Below are positions 37,501 through 46,411 of a stretch of 64,000 nt of DNA, in pieces. Source of the DNA: Acinetobacter sp. SFB (GTDB lineage Bacteria > Pseudomonadota > Gammaproteobacteria > Pseudomonadales > Moraxellaceae); the NCBI RefSeq assembly GCF_001647545.1, contig NZ_LSZH01000012.1, positions 311,245 through 375,244 of the forward strand, read 5' to 3'. A program made the position numbers and the translations under genes. How positions within the stretch are numbered: position 1 is the stretch's first letter; each line of letters begins with the position of its first letter. The notes under the pieces were generated by a model, which saw only the letters and a list, made by a program, of their open reading frames with translations, did not search any database and was not told the DNA's origin.

Positions 37501-38436
37501 TTATGGATGAATAATGCCGTGAGCTGAACCATCCAGTTCATTCATATGACTGAATAATTCATGGCACATCTGACGTAGCCATTGATGGCTGGTTTTATGG
37601 TGGCAGGACATATGCCAATATTGTTTTACCGCATAGCTTGGAAAGGTGATCGGCGCTTCTAAAATTTGCAAATTGCCGCGCGACAATAACACTTTACTTA
37701 AATAATAAGGCACGGTTGCAATCGCATCAGTTTCCTGCACCACCAACCCCACGCCTAAATAACTCGGCAGACGCATCAGGATATTACGTTTTAATTCTAA
37801 ATTTAATAACTCGTTTTCAATATGGTAATGCCCCATTCCCGCATCAATATCAATATGCGATTCACTGATATATTGTTCAGTCGTTAAACTGTTTCCACTC
37901 AGCCTTGGATGATCTTTAGAAGCAATCACCACATAATATTGTTCAAATAATTTTTGTTGATAAAAACCATTTTCCAGATTCGGTAAAAAACCAATCGCCA
38001 AATCAATTTCACCATTCGCCATTTGATAACTGGTTTCAGAGGTGATCGCACGCACATTTAAACGAATGTTGGACGCATGTTGTTTTAAATACTGGGATAT
38101 TTTAGGCAATAACACCAAATGTGACACATCGGTCATGGCAATGGTAAATTTTTGCTGCGAGGTGGACTGGTCAAAATTAATGGTGAAATTATTAATAATC
38201 TCGACTTTACTGAGTGCCTCACTGACCAATGGGAAAAGCTGTTTAGACAGTTCTGTCGGAACCATCTCGTTGCCGATTCTTAAAAAAAGTGGATCGTTAT
38301 AATGTTGACGAATCTTATTCAGGATATTACTGACCGTCGGTTGGCTCATCGACAGATTTTCTGCTGCGACTGAAACACTTTTATATTTATAGATATAAAG
38401 AAAAACACTGAGTAATTTACAGTCAAGCTCAAACAC
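37501..38436 (-). CDS. LysR-type transcriptional regulator
   Basis: A 311-aa LysR protein. The helix-turn-helix is at SVSVAAENLSMSQPTVSNILNKIR (about residues 20-43), followed by an effector-binding domain. It starts with GTG at 38436 (reading FELDCKLLSVFLY): an in-frame TGA lies directly upstream, so there is no alternative further out, and AGGG is at a long distance. It faces away from the GMC oxidoreductase gene, with 296 bases between them, and may control it and the aldehyde dehydrogenase. NodD/SyrM-like N-terminal wording (DCKLLSVFLYIYKYKSV) differs from the BenM group. Confidence 0.85.
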   Translation of the reverse strand: MFELDCKLLSVFLYIYKYKSVSVAAENLSMSQPTVSNILNKIRQHYNDPLFLRIGNEMVPTELSKQLFPLVSEALSKVEIINNFTINFDQSTSQQKFTIAMTDVSHLVLLPKISQYLKQHASNIRLNVRAITSETSYQMANGEIDLAIGFLPNLENGFYQQKLFEQYYVVIASKDHPRLSGNSLTTEQYISESHIDIDAGMGHYHIENELLNLELKRNILMRLPSYLGVGLVVQETDAIATVPYYLSKVLLSRGNLQILEAPITFPSYAVKQYWHMSCHHKTSHQWLRQMCHELFSHMNELDGSAHGIIHP

Positions 38437-38732
38437 GAATCAAAATCCCTAATCTTCTATTGTTTAAATCTGTTCTATCATCTGCTTTTTTCGACATATT
38501 TCCAATGTTGATTTATACCGAATATGGCCTGGAATTGTAATTAAATGAATGCCGATCATATACGGATGAATAACAATAAAATGTTTTTTTATTTTATGAA
38601 TCAAGCTTTAAACTGTATATCTTTTCATCTAAAGCTTCGGTAAGATCAGTTTCAATAGGTGATAAAAAAAATAGAAATATCACTTAAAACAAAAATGACA
38701 TTCAAGAATAAATCACAGGAACAAGATCCTCT
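38437..38732. other. Divergent promoter gap between LysR and GMC genes
   Basis: About 296 A/T-rich bases, expected to carry both promoters. I see no strong inverted repeat or clear LysR T-N11-A site that stands out from background. Confidence 0.35.
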
Positions 38733-40340
38733 ATGGAAAACCAGATATTTGATTATATAGTCATTGGTGGCGGCAGTGCCGGCTGTGTACTGGCTGGACG
38801 GTTATCAGAAAACCCAGAAATTTCAGTGTGTTTGTTAGAAGCTGGCAGTCATGGCAATACCTGGACGGTAAATACCCCCGCCGCAGCCGTGATCAGCATA
38901 CCCAGCAAAATCAACAATTGGGCTTTTGAAACTGTGCCGCAAAAAGGTCTCAATGGTCGTAAAGGTTATCAACCGCGCGGGAAATGTTTAGGTGGATCTT
39001 CTGCCATTAACGCAATGATTTATGTGCGCGGTCATCAAAAAGACTATGACCAATGGGCGGAACTGGGGAATCATGGCTGGAGCTATCAGGAGGTTCTGCC
39101 CTACTTCATTCGTTCGGAAAAAAATCACGACATTGAAAATGAATACCATGGCAATGCCGGACCTTTATCGGTATCGAATTTGCGCACCGATAGTCCATGG
39201 CATGAACGTTATATTACGGCAGCCAAAGAACAAGGTTATAAAATTCTGGATGACTTTAACGGCTCGGAACAAGAAGGTTTAGGGGTATATCAGGTCACGC
39301 ATATTAATGGTGAGCGCTGTAGTGCGGCACGTGCCTATTTATTTCCACATCTAGAGCGTCCCAACCTGACCATTTTCACCCATGCCTCTACGCAGCGTAT
39401 TTTAATTGAAAATAATGTTGCAGTGGGCGTTGAGGTTAAACATGCGGGACAAATCAAACAGCTACATGCCAACAAAGAAATACTGTTAAGCGCAGGGGCA
39501 ATGCATTCGCCGCAAATCTTAATGCTATCCGGTATTGGGGACGAAAAAGAATTGCTTGGGTATGGTATTAATGTGGCTCAGCATTTACCGGGTGTGGGTA
39601 AAAATTTCCACGATCATCCTGACTTTGTTTTTAGTTATACCGTCAGCGATATTGCCGGTACTTTTGGGGTTTCACTGGCCGGTACGGTTGACCTGATCAA
39701 ACAAATTTCGCGCTACCGCAAAGAACGCCGTGGCATGCTCAGTACCAATTTTGCCGAATGTGGCGGCTTTTTAAAAAGCACCCCTGAAAAAGACATTCCG
39801 AATTTACAGTTGCATTTTGTGGTGGCCTTGGTTGATAACCATGCGCGCACCTTCCATGCCAGTCACGGTATTTCCTGTCATGTTTGCCTGCTAAATCCGA
39901 AAAGTCGTGGCAGCATTCAAATCAGTGGCCCAAGTATCGATGATCCTTTATTGATTGACCCGAATTTCTTGGATCATGAAGATGATATTGAAGACATGAT
40001 TGATGCCTATAAAATAACGCAACAACTGATGCATTCACCGGCATTGAAAATGCTGCATAAAAAAGACCTGTTTTGTGCTTCGGTCAAAACCGATGATGAA
40101 ATTCGGCACATTTTGCGTCAACGTGCCGATACCGTGTATCACCCTGTCGGCAGCTGTAAAATGGGCGTTGATGATATGGCCGTAGTCGATCCGCAGCTTT
40201 GTGTCTATGGCATTAAAAATTTACGCGTGGTTGATGCCTCGATCATGCCGAATGTAGTCAATGGCAATACCAATGCCCCAACCATCATGATTGCTGAAAA
40301 AGCGGTGGATATGATACGCAGCAAGCAGTTGCACGCTTAA
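38733..40340 (+). CDS. GMC-family alcohol/choline dehydrogenase
   Basis: A 535-aa FAD oxidoreductase of the glucose-methanol-choline family. The ADP-binding GGGSAGCVLAGRL is at residues 12-24 and the GMC signature RGKCLGGSSAINAMIYVRGH at about 82-101. The second signature is in GAMHSPQILMLSGIG. The catalytic histidine lies in YHPVGSCKMG and the asparagine in VNGNTNAPTIMIAEKA. It oxidises an alcohol to an aldehyde; the substrate is unknown (AlkJ-like aliphatic or aromatic alcohols are as likely as choline). The aldehyde dehydrogenase gene that follows would take the product to the acid. Confidence 0.88.
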   Translation: MENQIFDYIVIGGGSAGCVLAGRLSENPEISVCLLEAGSHGNTWTVNTPAAAVISIPSKINNWAFETVPQKGLNGRKGYQPRGKCLGGSSAINAMIYVRGHQKDYDQWAELGNHGWSYQEVLPYFIRSEKNHDIENEYHGNAGPLSVSNLRTDSPWHERYITAAKEQGYKILDDFNGSEQEGLGVYQVTHINGERCSAARAYLFPHLERPNLTIFTHASTQRILIENNVAVGVEVKHAGQIKQLHANKEILLSAGAMHSPQILMLSGIGDEKELLGYGINVAQHLPGVGKNFHDHPDFVFSYTVSDIAGTFGVSLAGTVDLIKQISRYRKERRGMLSTNFAECGGFLKSTPEKDIPNLQLHFVVALVDNHARTFHASHGISCHVCLLNPKSRGSIQISGPSIDDPLLIDPNFLDHEDDIEDMIDAYKITQQLMHSPALKMLHKKDLFCASVKTDDEIRHILRQRADTVYHPVGSCKMGVDDMAVVDPQLCVYGIKNLRVVDASIMPNVVNGNTNAPTIMIAEKAVDMIRSKQLHA

Positions 40341-40471
40341 TTCAAACAGCAAGCTCGGTTTATTCTTGATTCACTTATATCGACTTGAGGATATATTTGA
40401 ACCTGTTATGCAATATTTTTAAAATATTCAAAGATATAACAAAGTGAGAATCACGGAATCATACTGAAAAA

Positions 40472-40503
40472 TTCAAGTTACTCTCTTTTCAAGTTACTCT
40501 CTT
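40472..40503 (+). repeat. Exact 16-bp tandem duplication in the aldehyde dehydrogenase leader
   Basis: TTCAAGTTACTCTCTT occurs twice with no gap (40472-40487 and 40488-40503), ending 23 bases before the proposed start codon. It lies in the promoter or leader of the aldehyde dehydrogenase gene and looks recent since both copies are identical. Confidence 0.9.
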
Positions 40504-40526
40504 ATTACTGGCAAAGGATATGCAGG

Positions 40527-41957
40527 ATGTTGAATCACCAAATGGATCAAAATACAGATCAAAATATCTCGTTCGAATTACAACAATTATTCGAGAAGCA
40601 AAAGCAGGCATTTACTGAAAACAGTTATCCGAGTCTAGAACAGCGAAGGCAGCAGCTTAAAAGTTTGCAGCAAATGATTCTGCAAAATAAGACCGAGATT
40701 AATGTGGCTATTAATCATGATTTTTCCAATCGCAGCCATTCTGAAACCGAAATGTTCGAGGTGATGACCAGTGTATTCGGCATCAAATACGCGTTAAAAA
40801 ATCTCAAGAAATGGATGCGTCCCAGCAAACGTCATATCGGCATTCTTTTTCAGCCTGCGACAGGTTATGTCTTGTATCAACCGGTCGGTGTAGTAGGCAT
40901 CGTGGTCCCGTGGAATTACCCGCTATTTCTCGCCATTGGCCCACTTTGTCAGGCTCTTGCTGCAGGTAATCGGGTAATGTTGAAAATGAGTGAAAATACC
41001 CCGGAATTTTCTGCACTGTTTAAACAACTCATTACCCAAGCCTTTCCGGAAGATTTGGTCTGTGTGGTGAATGGCGATGCAGAAGTTGCGCAGCAATTTA
41101 CCCAATTGCCTTTTAATCATATTTTATTTACCGGTGCCAGTGAGGTCGGTAAACATGTGATGCGTGCAGCAGCCAACAACCTTACGCCTGTGACCTTGGA
41201 ACTTGGAGGAAAGTCTCCCGCGCTGGTTTTAGCCGATGCCAATATACGCGAGAGCGCACGGCGGATTGCTTTTGGTAAAGCCATGAATGCCGGACAAACC
41301 TGTGTTGCGCCCGATTATGTGCTGATCCCTGCACAATTACAGACCCAGTTTATTGAAGAATACTCCAACGCAATTCAGGAATTTTTTCCAAAATTAGTCG
41401 ATAATCCTGATTACACCGCCATTATTAATGAACGTCAGCTCAATCGTTTGAATCGCTATCTTGAAGATGCAGCTGCAAAAAATGCCACGATTCAAATCAT
41501 TACCGATGCTTCTTCAGGACGACGTTTAGCGCATTATGTTTTAAGCAATGTCACAGATGATATGCAGGTGATGCAAAATGAAATTTTTGGTCCCTTGTTA
41601 CCGATTGTGACTTACCAGCAGCTTGATGAAGCGATTGACTATATTAATCAAAGACCTCGCCCTCTGGCTTTATATTATTTTGGTTATAACAAGCACGATC
41701 AGCAAAAAGTTCTGATGCAAACTCATAGTGGCGGTGTTTGCCTCAATGAAACCCTGATGCATGTCGGACAGGAAGATCTGCCTTTTGGTGGTGCGGGTAC
41801 CTCCGGTATGGGGAACTATCATGGGCATGAAGGTTTTGTTACCTTTAGTCATGCAAAAGCCGTGTTTGACCGGCCGAAATTTAGCTTGATGCGTTTGTTC
41901 TATCCGCCTTATGGCACATTTATTCAAAAACTGATTTTAAAACTGTTTATCCGTTAA
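40527..41957 (+). CDS. Coniferyl-aldehyde-dehydrogenase-type aldehyde dehydrogenase
   Basis: A 476-aa NAD(P)-dependent aldehyde dehydrogenase. VPWNYPLFLAIGPL is the cofactor-binding start, Glu225 lies in LELGGKSP, and the nucleophile Cys259 in GQTC. The late FGGAGTSGMGNYHGHEGF and the hydrophobic C-terminus (FYPPYGTFIQKLILKLFIR) match the class 3-like/CalB group, which is often membrane-associated. The start could also be ATG at 40542. It follows the GMC gene by 187 bases in the same direction; together they would convert an alcohol to its acid. Confidence 0.88.
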   Translation: MLNHQMDQNTDQNISFELQQLFEKQKQAFTENSYPSLEQRRQQLKSLQQMILQNKTEINVAINHDFSNRSHSETEMFEVMTSVFGIKYALKNLKKWMRPSKRHIGILFQPATGYVLYQPVGVVGIVVPWNYPLFLAIGPLCQALAAGNRVMLKMSENTPEFSALFKQLITQAFPEDLVCVVNGDAEVAQQFTQLPFNHILFTGASEVGKHVMRAAANNLTPVTLELGGKSPALVLADANIRESARRIAFGKAMNAGQTCVAPDYVLIPAQLQTQFIEEYSNAIQEFFPKLVDNPDYTAIINERQLNRLNRYLEDAAAKNATIQIITDASSGRRLAHYVLSNVTDDMQVMQNEIFGPLLPIVTYQQLDEAIDYINQRPRPLALYYFGYNKHDQQKVLMQTHSGGVCLNETLMHVGQEDLPFGGAGTSGMGNYHGHEGFVTFSHAKAVFDRPKFSLMRLFYPPYGTFIQKLILKLFIR

Positions 41958-41982
41958 TTTTTTGCCTCGGATATCTCTAATA

Positions 41983-42011
41983 AAAAGGCTGAAGATCAAC
42001 TTCAGCCTTTT
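41983..42011. terminator. Bidirectional terminator between convergent aldehyde dehydrogenase and cysK
   Basis: AAAAGGCTGAAG (41983-41994), a five-base loop, CTTCAGCCTTTT (42000-42011). It has A- and T-runs at the ends, so it works for both the plus-strand dehydrogenase and the minus-strand cysK. Confidence 0.88.
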
Positions 42012-42039
42012 AGGTATTATGAGAATCATTCTTGCTGGA

Positions 42040-43038
42040 TTAATCGGCAGAAATATCTTCAAATAAAACCGAAGATAAATAACGTTCACCGGCATCCGGT
42101 AAAATCACCACAATGGTTTTGCCTGCATTTTCAGGACGTTCTGCCAGTTGAGCTGCTGCTGCCATTGCCGCACCACTTGAGATTCCAACCAAAATACCTT
42201 CATGGGTTGCGGTTTTACGCGCCCATTCAATCGCGGCTGAACTGTCAATTGCAATGACTTCATCCACCAAGTCTAAATCCAGATTTTTTGGGATAAAGTT
42301 TGCGCCAATACCCTGTATTTTATGCGGTCCCGGAGTCAGCGCTTCACCACGTTTGGCTTGTCCGATAATTGGAGATTCAGCCGGTTCAACTGCGACTGAA
42401 TAAAGCGCTTGATTTTTCACTTGCTCAAAATAGCGTGAAATACCAGAAATGGTCCCGCCTGTGCCCACGCCTGAAACTAAAATATCAACCTTACCGCCAG
42501 TAGCTTCCCAAATTTCAGGACCGGTGGTCTGTTCATGAATTTTAGGGTTGGCCGGGTTTTCAAATTGCTGCGGTAAATAATACAGTTCCGGTTGTTCAGT
42601 GGCCAAACGTACGGCTTCATCCACTGCACCTTTCATGCCTTTAGCCGGCTCAGTCAGGATCAGATTTGCACCAAATGCTTTTAACACTTTACGACGTTCA
42701 ACACTCATACTTGCAGGCATGGTCAACGTAATGTCATAACCTTTTGCCGCAGCCACGAATGCCAGTGCAATCCCGGTATTACCACTGGTCGGCTCTATAA
42801 TATGCATGCCGGGTTTAAGCAAACCTTTTTCTTCAGCATCTGCAATTAAAGCGGCACCAACACGACATTTCACGGAAAATGCAGGATTACGGCTTTCAAT
42901 TTTACCCAGTACCGTGGCAGGTGCAGAAATTGAACGGTTAATGCGAATTAATGGGGTGTTGCCAATTGATTCAGCATTATTACTATAAACCGCAATGCCT
43001 AGATTATTTGGTGTTTGAAATGCAGAATCTGTACTCAT
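42040..43038 (-). CDS. cysK: Cysteine synthase A (O-acetylserine sulfhydrylase)
   Basis: A 332-aa PLP enzyme that makes cysteine from O-acetylserine and sulfide. The Schiff-base lysine is Lys57 ([11 protein letters not shown]), and the substrate loop [10 protein letters not shown], the phosphate-binding GTGGTISG and the late GISSGAA are all present. NPAFSVKCR agrees with CysK rather than CysM. AGGAG precedes ATG 43038. It stands alone between a terminator and the plsB promoter region. Confidence 0.93.
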   Translation of the reverse strand: MSTDSAFQTPNNLGIAVYSNNAESIGNTPLIRINRSISAPATVLGKIESRNPAFSVKCRVGAALIADAEEKGLLKPGMHIIEPTSGNTGIALAFVAAAKGYDITLTMPASMSVERRKVLKAFGANLILTEPAKGMKGAVDEAVRLATEQPELYYLPQQFENPANPKIHEQTTGPEIWEATGGKVDILVSGVGTGGTISGISRYFEQVKNQALYSVAVEPAESPIIGQAKRGEALTPGPHKIQGIGANFIPKNLDLDLVDEVIAIDSSAAIEWARKTATHEGILVGISSGAAMAAAAQLAERPENAGKTIVVILPDAGERYLSSVLFEDISAD

Positions 43039-43292
43039 TTTAACTCCTTGAGCGATCTTTTGATTTTAATGCCATTTATTTATCATAAGCCATTTAGACC
43101 GTGAAGATAAGTTTTTCTATTTCAATTTTTTCTTTTTAGTCCTAAAAAATAAAGACTTTTCCAGATTATATCGCCGTGGTTTCTCTTAAATCGTTACAAC
43201 TTAAATGACTTATTTGTCATCAATAGGATTTGTATTTATCCTTGTTATTGCACACAATATCCCTCAAATGAAAACTGATTTTAGGGAAGCAA

Positions 43293-45794
43293 ATGTCTAA
43301 TAAGGGTTATAGCCGATTCTATCGACAATTTACACAGAAAATCCTCGATAAAATCGTGACTCCTCAAGTCTTAGGCAATACTGAAGAATTAGAAAAAAAT
43401 ATAGAAGATCAGCTTGATAAAAAATTGATTTGTTATGTCTTACAAGATGCTTCACTCAGCAATACGGTATTAATCGATACTGAAGCGAAAGCACGTAAAC
43501 TGCCTTCAGTTTTTGCGCCATTAACGATTCAGCAGTTTAAAGAAGATGACTCGATTCTGGCTTTAAATGTGCCGAGTTCGAAAAATGAGGCTTATCATTA
43601 TTCAGCCAAACTGATTCGCCTGATTGAAGTTTTAGACAATTACCCAGAATACGATATTGAACTGGTGCCGGTAACCGTTTTATGGGGTCGTTCACCTGAA
43701 TATGAGGGTTCTTGGTTTAAAGCCTTATTTTCCGATGCTTGGTCCACCCCATCCAAATTAAAACAAGCCTTGAATATTTCATTATATAGTCGTGAAAACT
43801 ACATTGAATTTCATAAGCCAATTTCTCTTAAATCAGCGATTGAAAAAGCCAAAATTGAGCATCCTAACTTTTCTCCTGCCCATTCGATTGTTAAAGAACT
43901 CAATACTAATTTTAATAAACACAAAGAAGCCATTTTAGGGCCCGATTTATCCGACCGTCGCAATTTGATTAATAAGTTAATGAAAACCGAAACGGTTCAG
44001 GATGCCATTCGCAAAGAAAGTATTGATGATAAAATTAGTATGTTTGAAGCGGAAAATCGTGCCAAAGGTTATTTAACCGAAGTGGTTTCGGATTTTTCCT
44101 ATTCAACTTTACGTTTTGCGGAACTTGCCCTGACCAAATTATGGACGCAACTTTATGACGGGATTGAAGTGCATAATTTCGATACGGTACGGGAGTTGGC
44201 CAAGGATTATGAAATTGTCTATACCCCATGCCATCGCAGTCATATCGATTATTTGCTGCTATCTTATGTGATTTTTAACCGTGGACTCATGGTTCCGCAT
44301 ATTGCTGCAGGAATAAATTTAAACCTGCCGATTGTGGGTCAAATCATGCGTGGTGGCGGTGCCTATTTTATTCGCCGTACCTTTAGTGACAATGAACTTT
44401 ATACTTCAGTTTTTAAAGAGTATTTACACAGTCTTTTATCACGTAACACACCTTTGGAATACTTTATTGAAGGTGGACGTTCGCGCACAGGATTATTGTT
44501 GCCACCTAAAAAAGGCATGCTTTCGATGACGGTTCAAAGTCACTTACGCGGCGCGACCAAACCGATTGCTTTTATTCCGACCTATTTTGGTTATGAAAAG
44601 CTGATGGAAGGCACCTCGTACTTAAATGAACTCAATGGTAAACCCAAGGAAGCCGAATCGATCTGGGGCATTTTAAGTTCAGCGCGTAAAATTGAAAAAG
44701 TTTTTGGACAGGTTCATGTTAATTTCGGCGAACCTATTTTTCTCGATAAAATATTAACTGCGAATCAGGCAGATCAAATCAAATTAAATATTGATGATGA
44801 ATTACCGCAACCCGTAGTTCAGACTGTCAATCAAGTCGCCAGTTCAATCTTAGAAAATATTAATAAAGCTGTTGTAGTGAATCCGATTTCATTGATTTCA
44901 TTGATTTTACTTAATGTTGAAAATCATGCTTTAACTGAAAATGCTTTAATATCGCAGATTGATCAATATCGTCAGTTATTAAATAAAACAAAATATGATC
45001 AAAGAATGATGATGACGGAATTATCCAGTGCTGAAATTATTCAATATGCTCAAAAATTAAAACAGGTTGAAACTTTTAATCAAAATAATGAAAACTGGAT
45101 TCGTGTTGCTGAAAGCCAAAAAATTCTGTTAAGTTATTTTAGTAACAATATTCTGCATTGTTTTATTATGCCGGCATTAATTGCCAAGCTAATTCAATCT
45201 TATAAAAAGATTTCAAGTCATTATTTAATCGATACCGTTAAAAATATGTATCCCTATTTTAAAGAAGAGTTTTTCTTAAAATGGAATCTGGAAGAATTAG
45301 AAAGTGAAATTGTATTAATTTTAAATAGTTTAGAACAATTGGGCTGGATTATTAAACAAGATAATACAGTCTCGATTGCATTAGATGAACAGATGCAAAA
45401 TAAGTTGTTATCATTGGCACATCTGTCTGATTCTAGCCTAAATAATATGATGATGATTTCAGGATTGCTCAAGCAGTACGCTCCTACTCAATCGCTGACC
45501 ATGAAAGCGTTAGAGAAAATGGGTAAAGCAGTATTGCAAAAACTTTTCCAGACTCAAAAAATTCAATCTGGCTATTATTTTGACAGTGCAACCTTAAAAA
45601 GTTTTATTTCTATACTGAAACAAAACAGTTTATTAAAAATTCAAGATGACTATTTTGTTATTAGTGATGATTTTGAAGATAAAATGTCAGCTATTTTTAA
45701 CTGGTATAATCTTGATACTCGTCAAGCCATTATCCAAGCACTTCATTTTAATGAAAAAGAATTAAAACAATTTAAACAAGCGATAAAAAAATAA
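43293..45794 (+). CDS. plsB: Glycerol-3-phosphate 1-O-acyltransferase
   Basis: An 833-aa inner-membrane enzyme that begins phospholipid synthesis by acylating sn-glycerol-3-phosphate. The acyltransferase motif I is HRSHIDYLLLSY, with His314 and Asp319; motif III is FIEGGRSRTG; and PIAFIPTYFGYEKLMEG is motif IV. The long N-terminal and C-terminal regions are normal for PlsB (E. coli 807 aa). AGGGAAG precedes the ATG. The second half is markedly A/T-rich compared with the catalytic core. Confidence 0.95.
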   Translation: MSNKGYSRFYRQFTQKILDKIVTPQVLGNTEELEKNIEDQLDKKLICYVLQDASLSNTVLIDTEAKARKLPSVFAPLTIQQFKEDDSILALNVPSSKNEAYHYSAKLIRLIEVLDNYPEYDIELVPVTVLWGRSPEYEGSWFKALFSDAWSTPSKLKQALNISLYSRENYIEFHKPISLKSAIEKAKIEHPNFSPAHSIVKELNTNFNKHKEAILGPDLSDRRNLINKLMKTETVQDAIRKESIDDKISMFEAENRAKGYLTEVVSDFSYSTLRFAELALTKLWTQLYDGIEVHNFDTVRELAKDYEIVYTPCHRSHIDYLLLSYVIFNRGLMVPHIAAGINLNLPIVGQIMRGGGAYFIRRTFSDNELYTSVFKEYLHSLLSRNTPLEYFIEGGRSRTGLLLPPKKGMLSMTVQSHLRGATKPIAFIPTYFGYEKLMEGTSYLNELNGKPKEAESIWGILSSARKIEKVFGQVHVNFGEPIFLDKILTANQADQIKLNIDDELPQPVVQTVNQVASSILENINKAVVVNPISLISLILLNVENHALTENALISQIDQYRQLLNKTKYDQRMMMTELSSAEIIQYAQKLKQVETFNQNNENWIRVAESQKILLSYFSNNILHCFIMPALIAKLIQSYKKISSHYLIDTVKNMYPYFKEEFFLKWNLEELESEIVLILNSLEQLGWIIKQDNTVSIALDEQMQNKLLSLAHLSDSSLNNMMMISGLLKQYAPTQSLTMKALEKMGKAVLQKLFQTQKIQSGYYFDSATLKSFISILKQNSLLKIQDDYFVISDDFEDKMSAIFNWYNLDTRQAIIQALHFNEKELKQFKQAIKK

Positions 45795-45816
45795 GATTAA
45801 TTTATTTTTTACAATA

Positions 45817-45852
45817 AAATAAGGCATGGAGTTTAAACTCCATGCCTTATTT
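45817..45852 (+). terminator. Terminator after plsB
   Basis: A perfect 36-base palindrome (18-bp arms, 45817-45834 and 45835-45852), closing through its central TTTAAA, with T-rich sequence after it. It is 23 bases past the plsB stop. Confidence 0.85.
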
Positions 45853-45930
45853 ATTTATATATTTTATTCATATAAGAATATTTGATATTTAGCTTCATTA
45901 AAAACCATTGAAAATATAACTTTTTACTAA

Positions 45931-45946
45931 TGTATTCAATTATACA
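45931..45946. promoter_or_regulatory. Candidate operator for the ArsR-family regulator
   Basis: TGTAT, six bases, ATACA: an inverted repeat 46 bases before the regulator's start codon, close to a TATACT box at about 45952. Position suits autorepression by a dimeric ArsR protein. Evidence is sequence symmetry only. Confidence 0.35.
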
Positions 45947-45992
45947 ACCCTTATACTGCATATATTACTGATGAGTAGTATGGAAATGCTGT

Positions 45993-46310
45993 ATGAACAC
46001 CGATCTTGAAATTGCGTCTATGCATGATTCTGTCGATATTGTTGTCACAATATTAAAATCACTTGCCAATACAGATCGCCTTGTTATTTTATGTCATCTG
46101 GCTAAACAGGAACTTAATGTTTCGCAAATTGAAGAAAAGACTCAAATTAATCAACCCACCCTATCTCAACAGCTGATGATGTTACGCAAAAGTGATGTGG
46201 TTTCCACCCGTCGTGAGGGTAAACAGATTTTCTATTCCATTAAAGATGAAAAACTGGTTCAAGTTTTAAATACGCTCTATCAACTCTACTGCCCTAAAAT
46301 TTTAATTTAA
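45993..46310 (+). CDS. ArsR-family regulator, BigR/SqrR-like persulfide-sensor type
   Basis: A 105-aa winged-helix protein. The recognition helix region is QPTLSQQLMMLRKSDVVSTRREGKQIFYS, which closely follows the BigR/YgaV/SqrR pattern. It keeps two cysteines, Cys34 (VILCHLAKQ) and Cys100 (QLYCPK), 66 residues apart, the same spacing as the two sensing cysteines of SqrR and BigR, which form a polysulfide bridge under reactive sulfur. Metal-binding ArsR motifs are absent. It lies 101 bases upstream of the SulP transporter gene on the same strand, so it probably represses itself and that transporter. Confidence 0.82.
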   Translation: MNTDLEIASMHDSVDIVVTILKSLANTDRLVILCHLAKQELNVSQIEEKTQINQPTLSQQLMMLRKSDVVSTRREGKQIFYSIKDEKLVQVLNTLYQLYCPKILI

Positions 46311-46411
46311 TTCTATAAATATCATTAAATTAAAGAGATAAATCCATCATGCTAAGACTTCTTAGCATTTTTTATGCATAATATATCTAAAATAGTGATT
46401 TAGCTTTAGAT

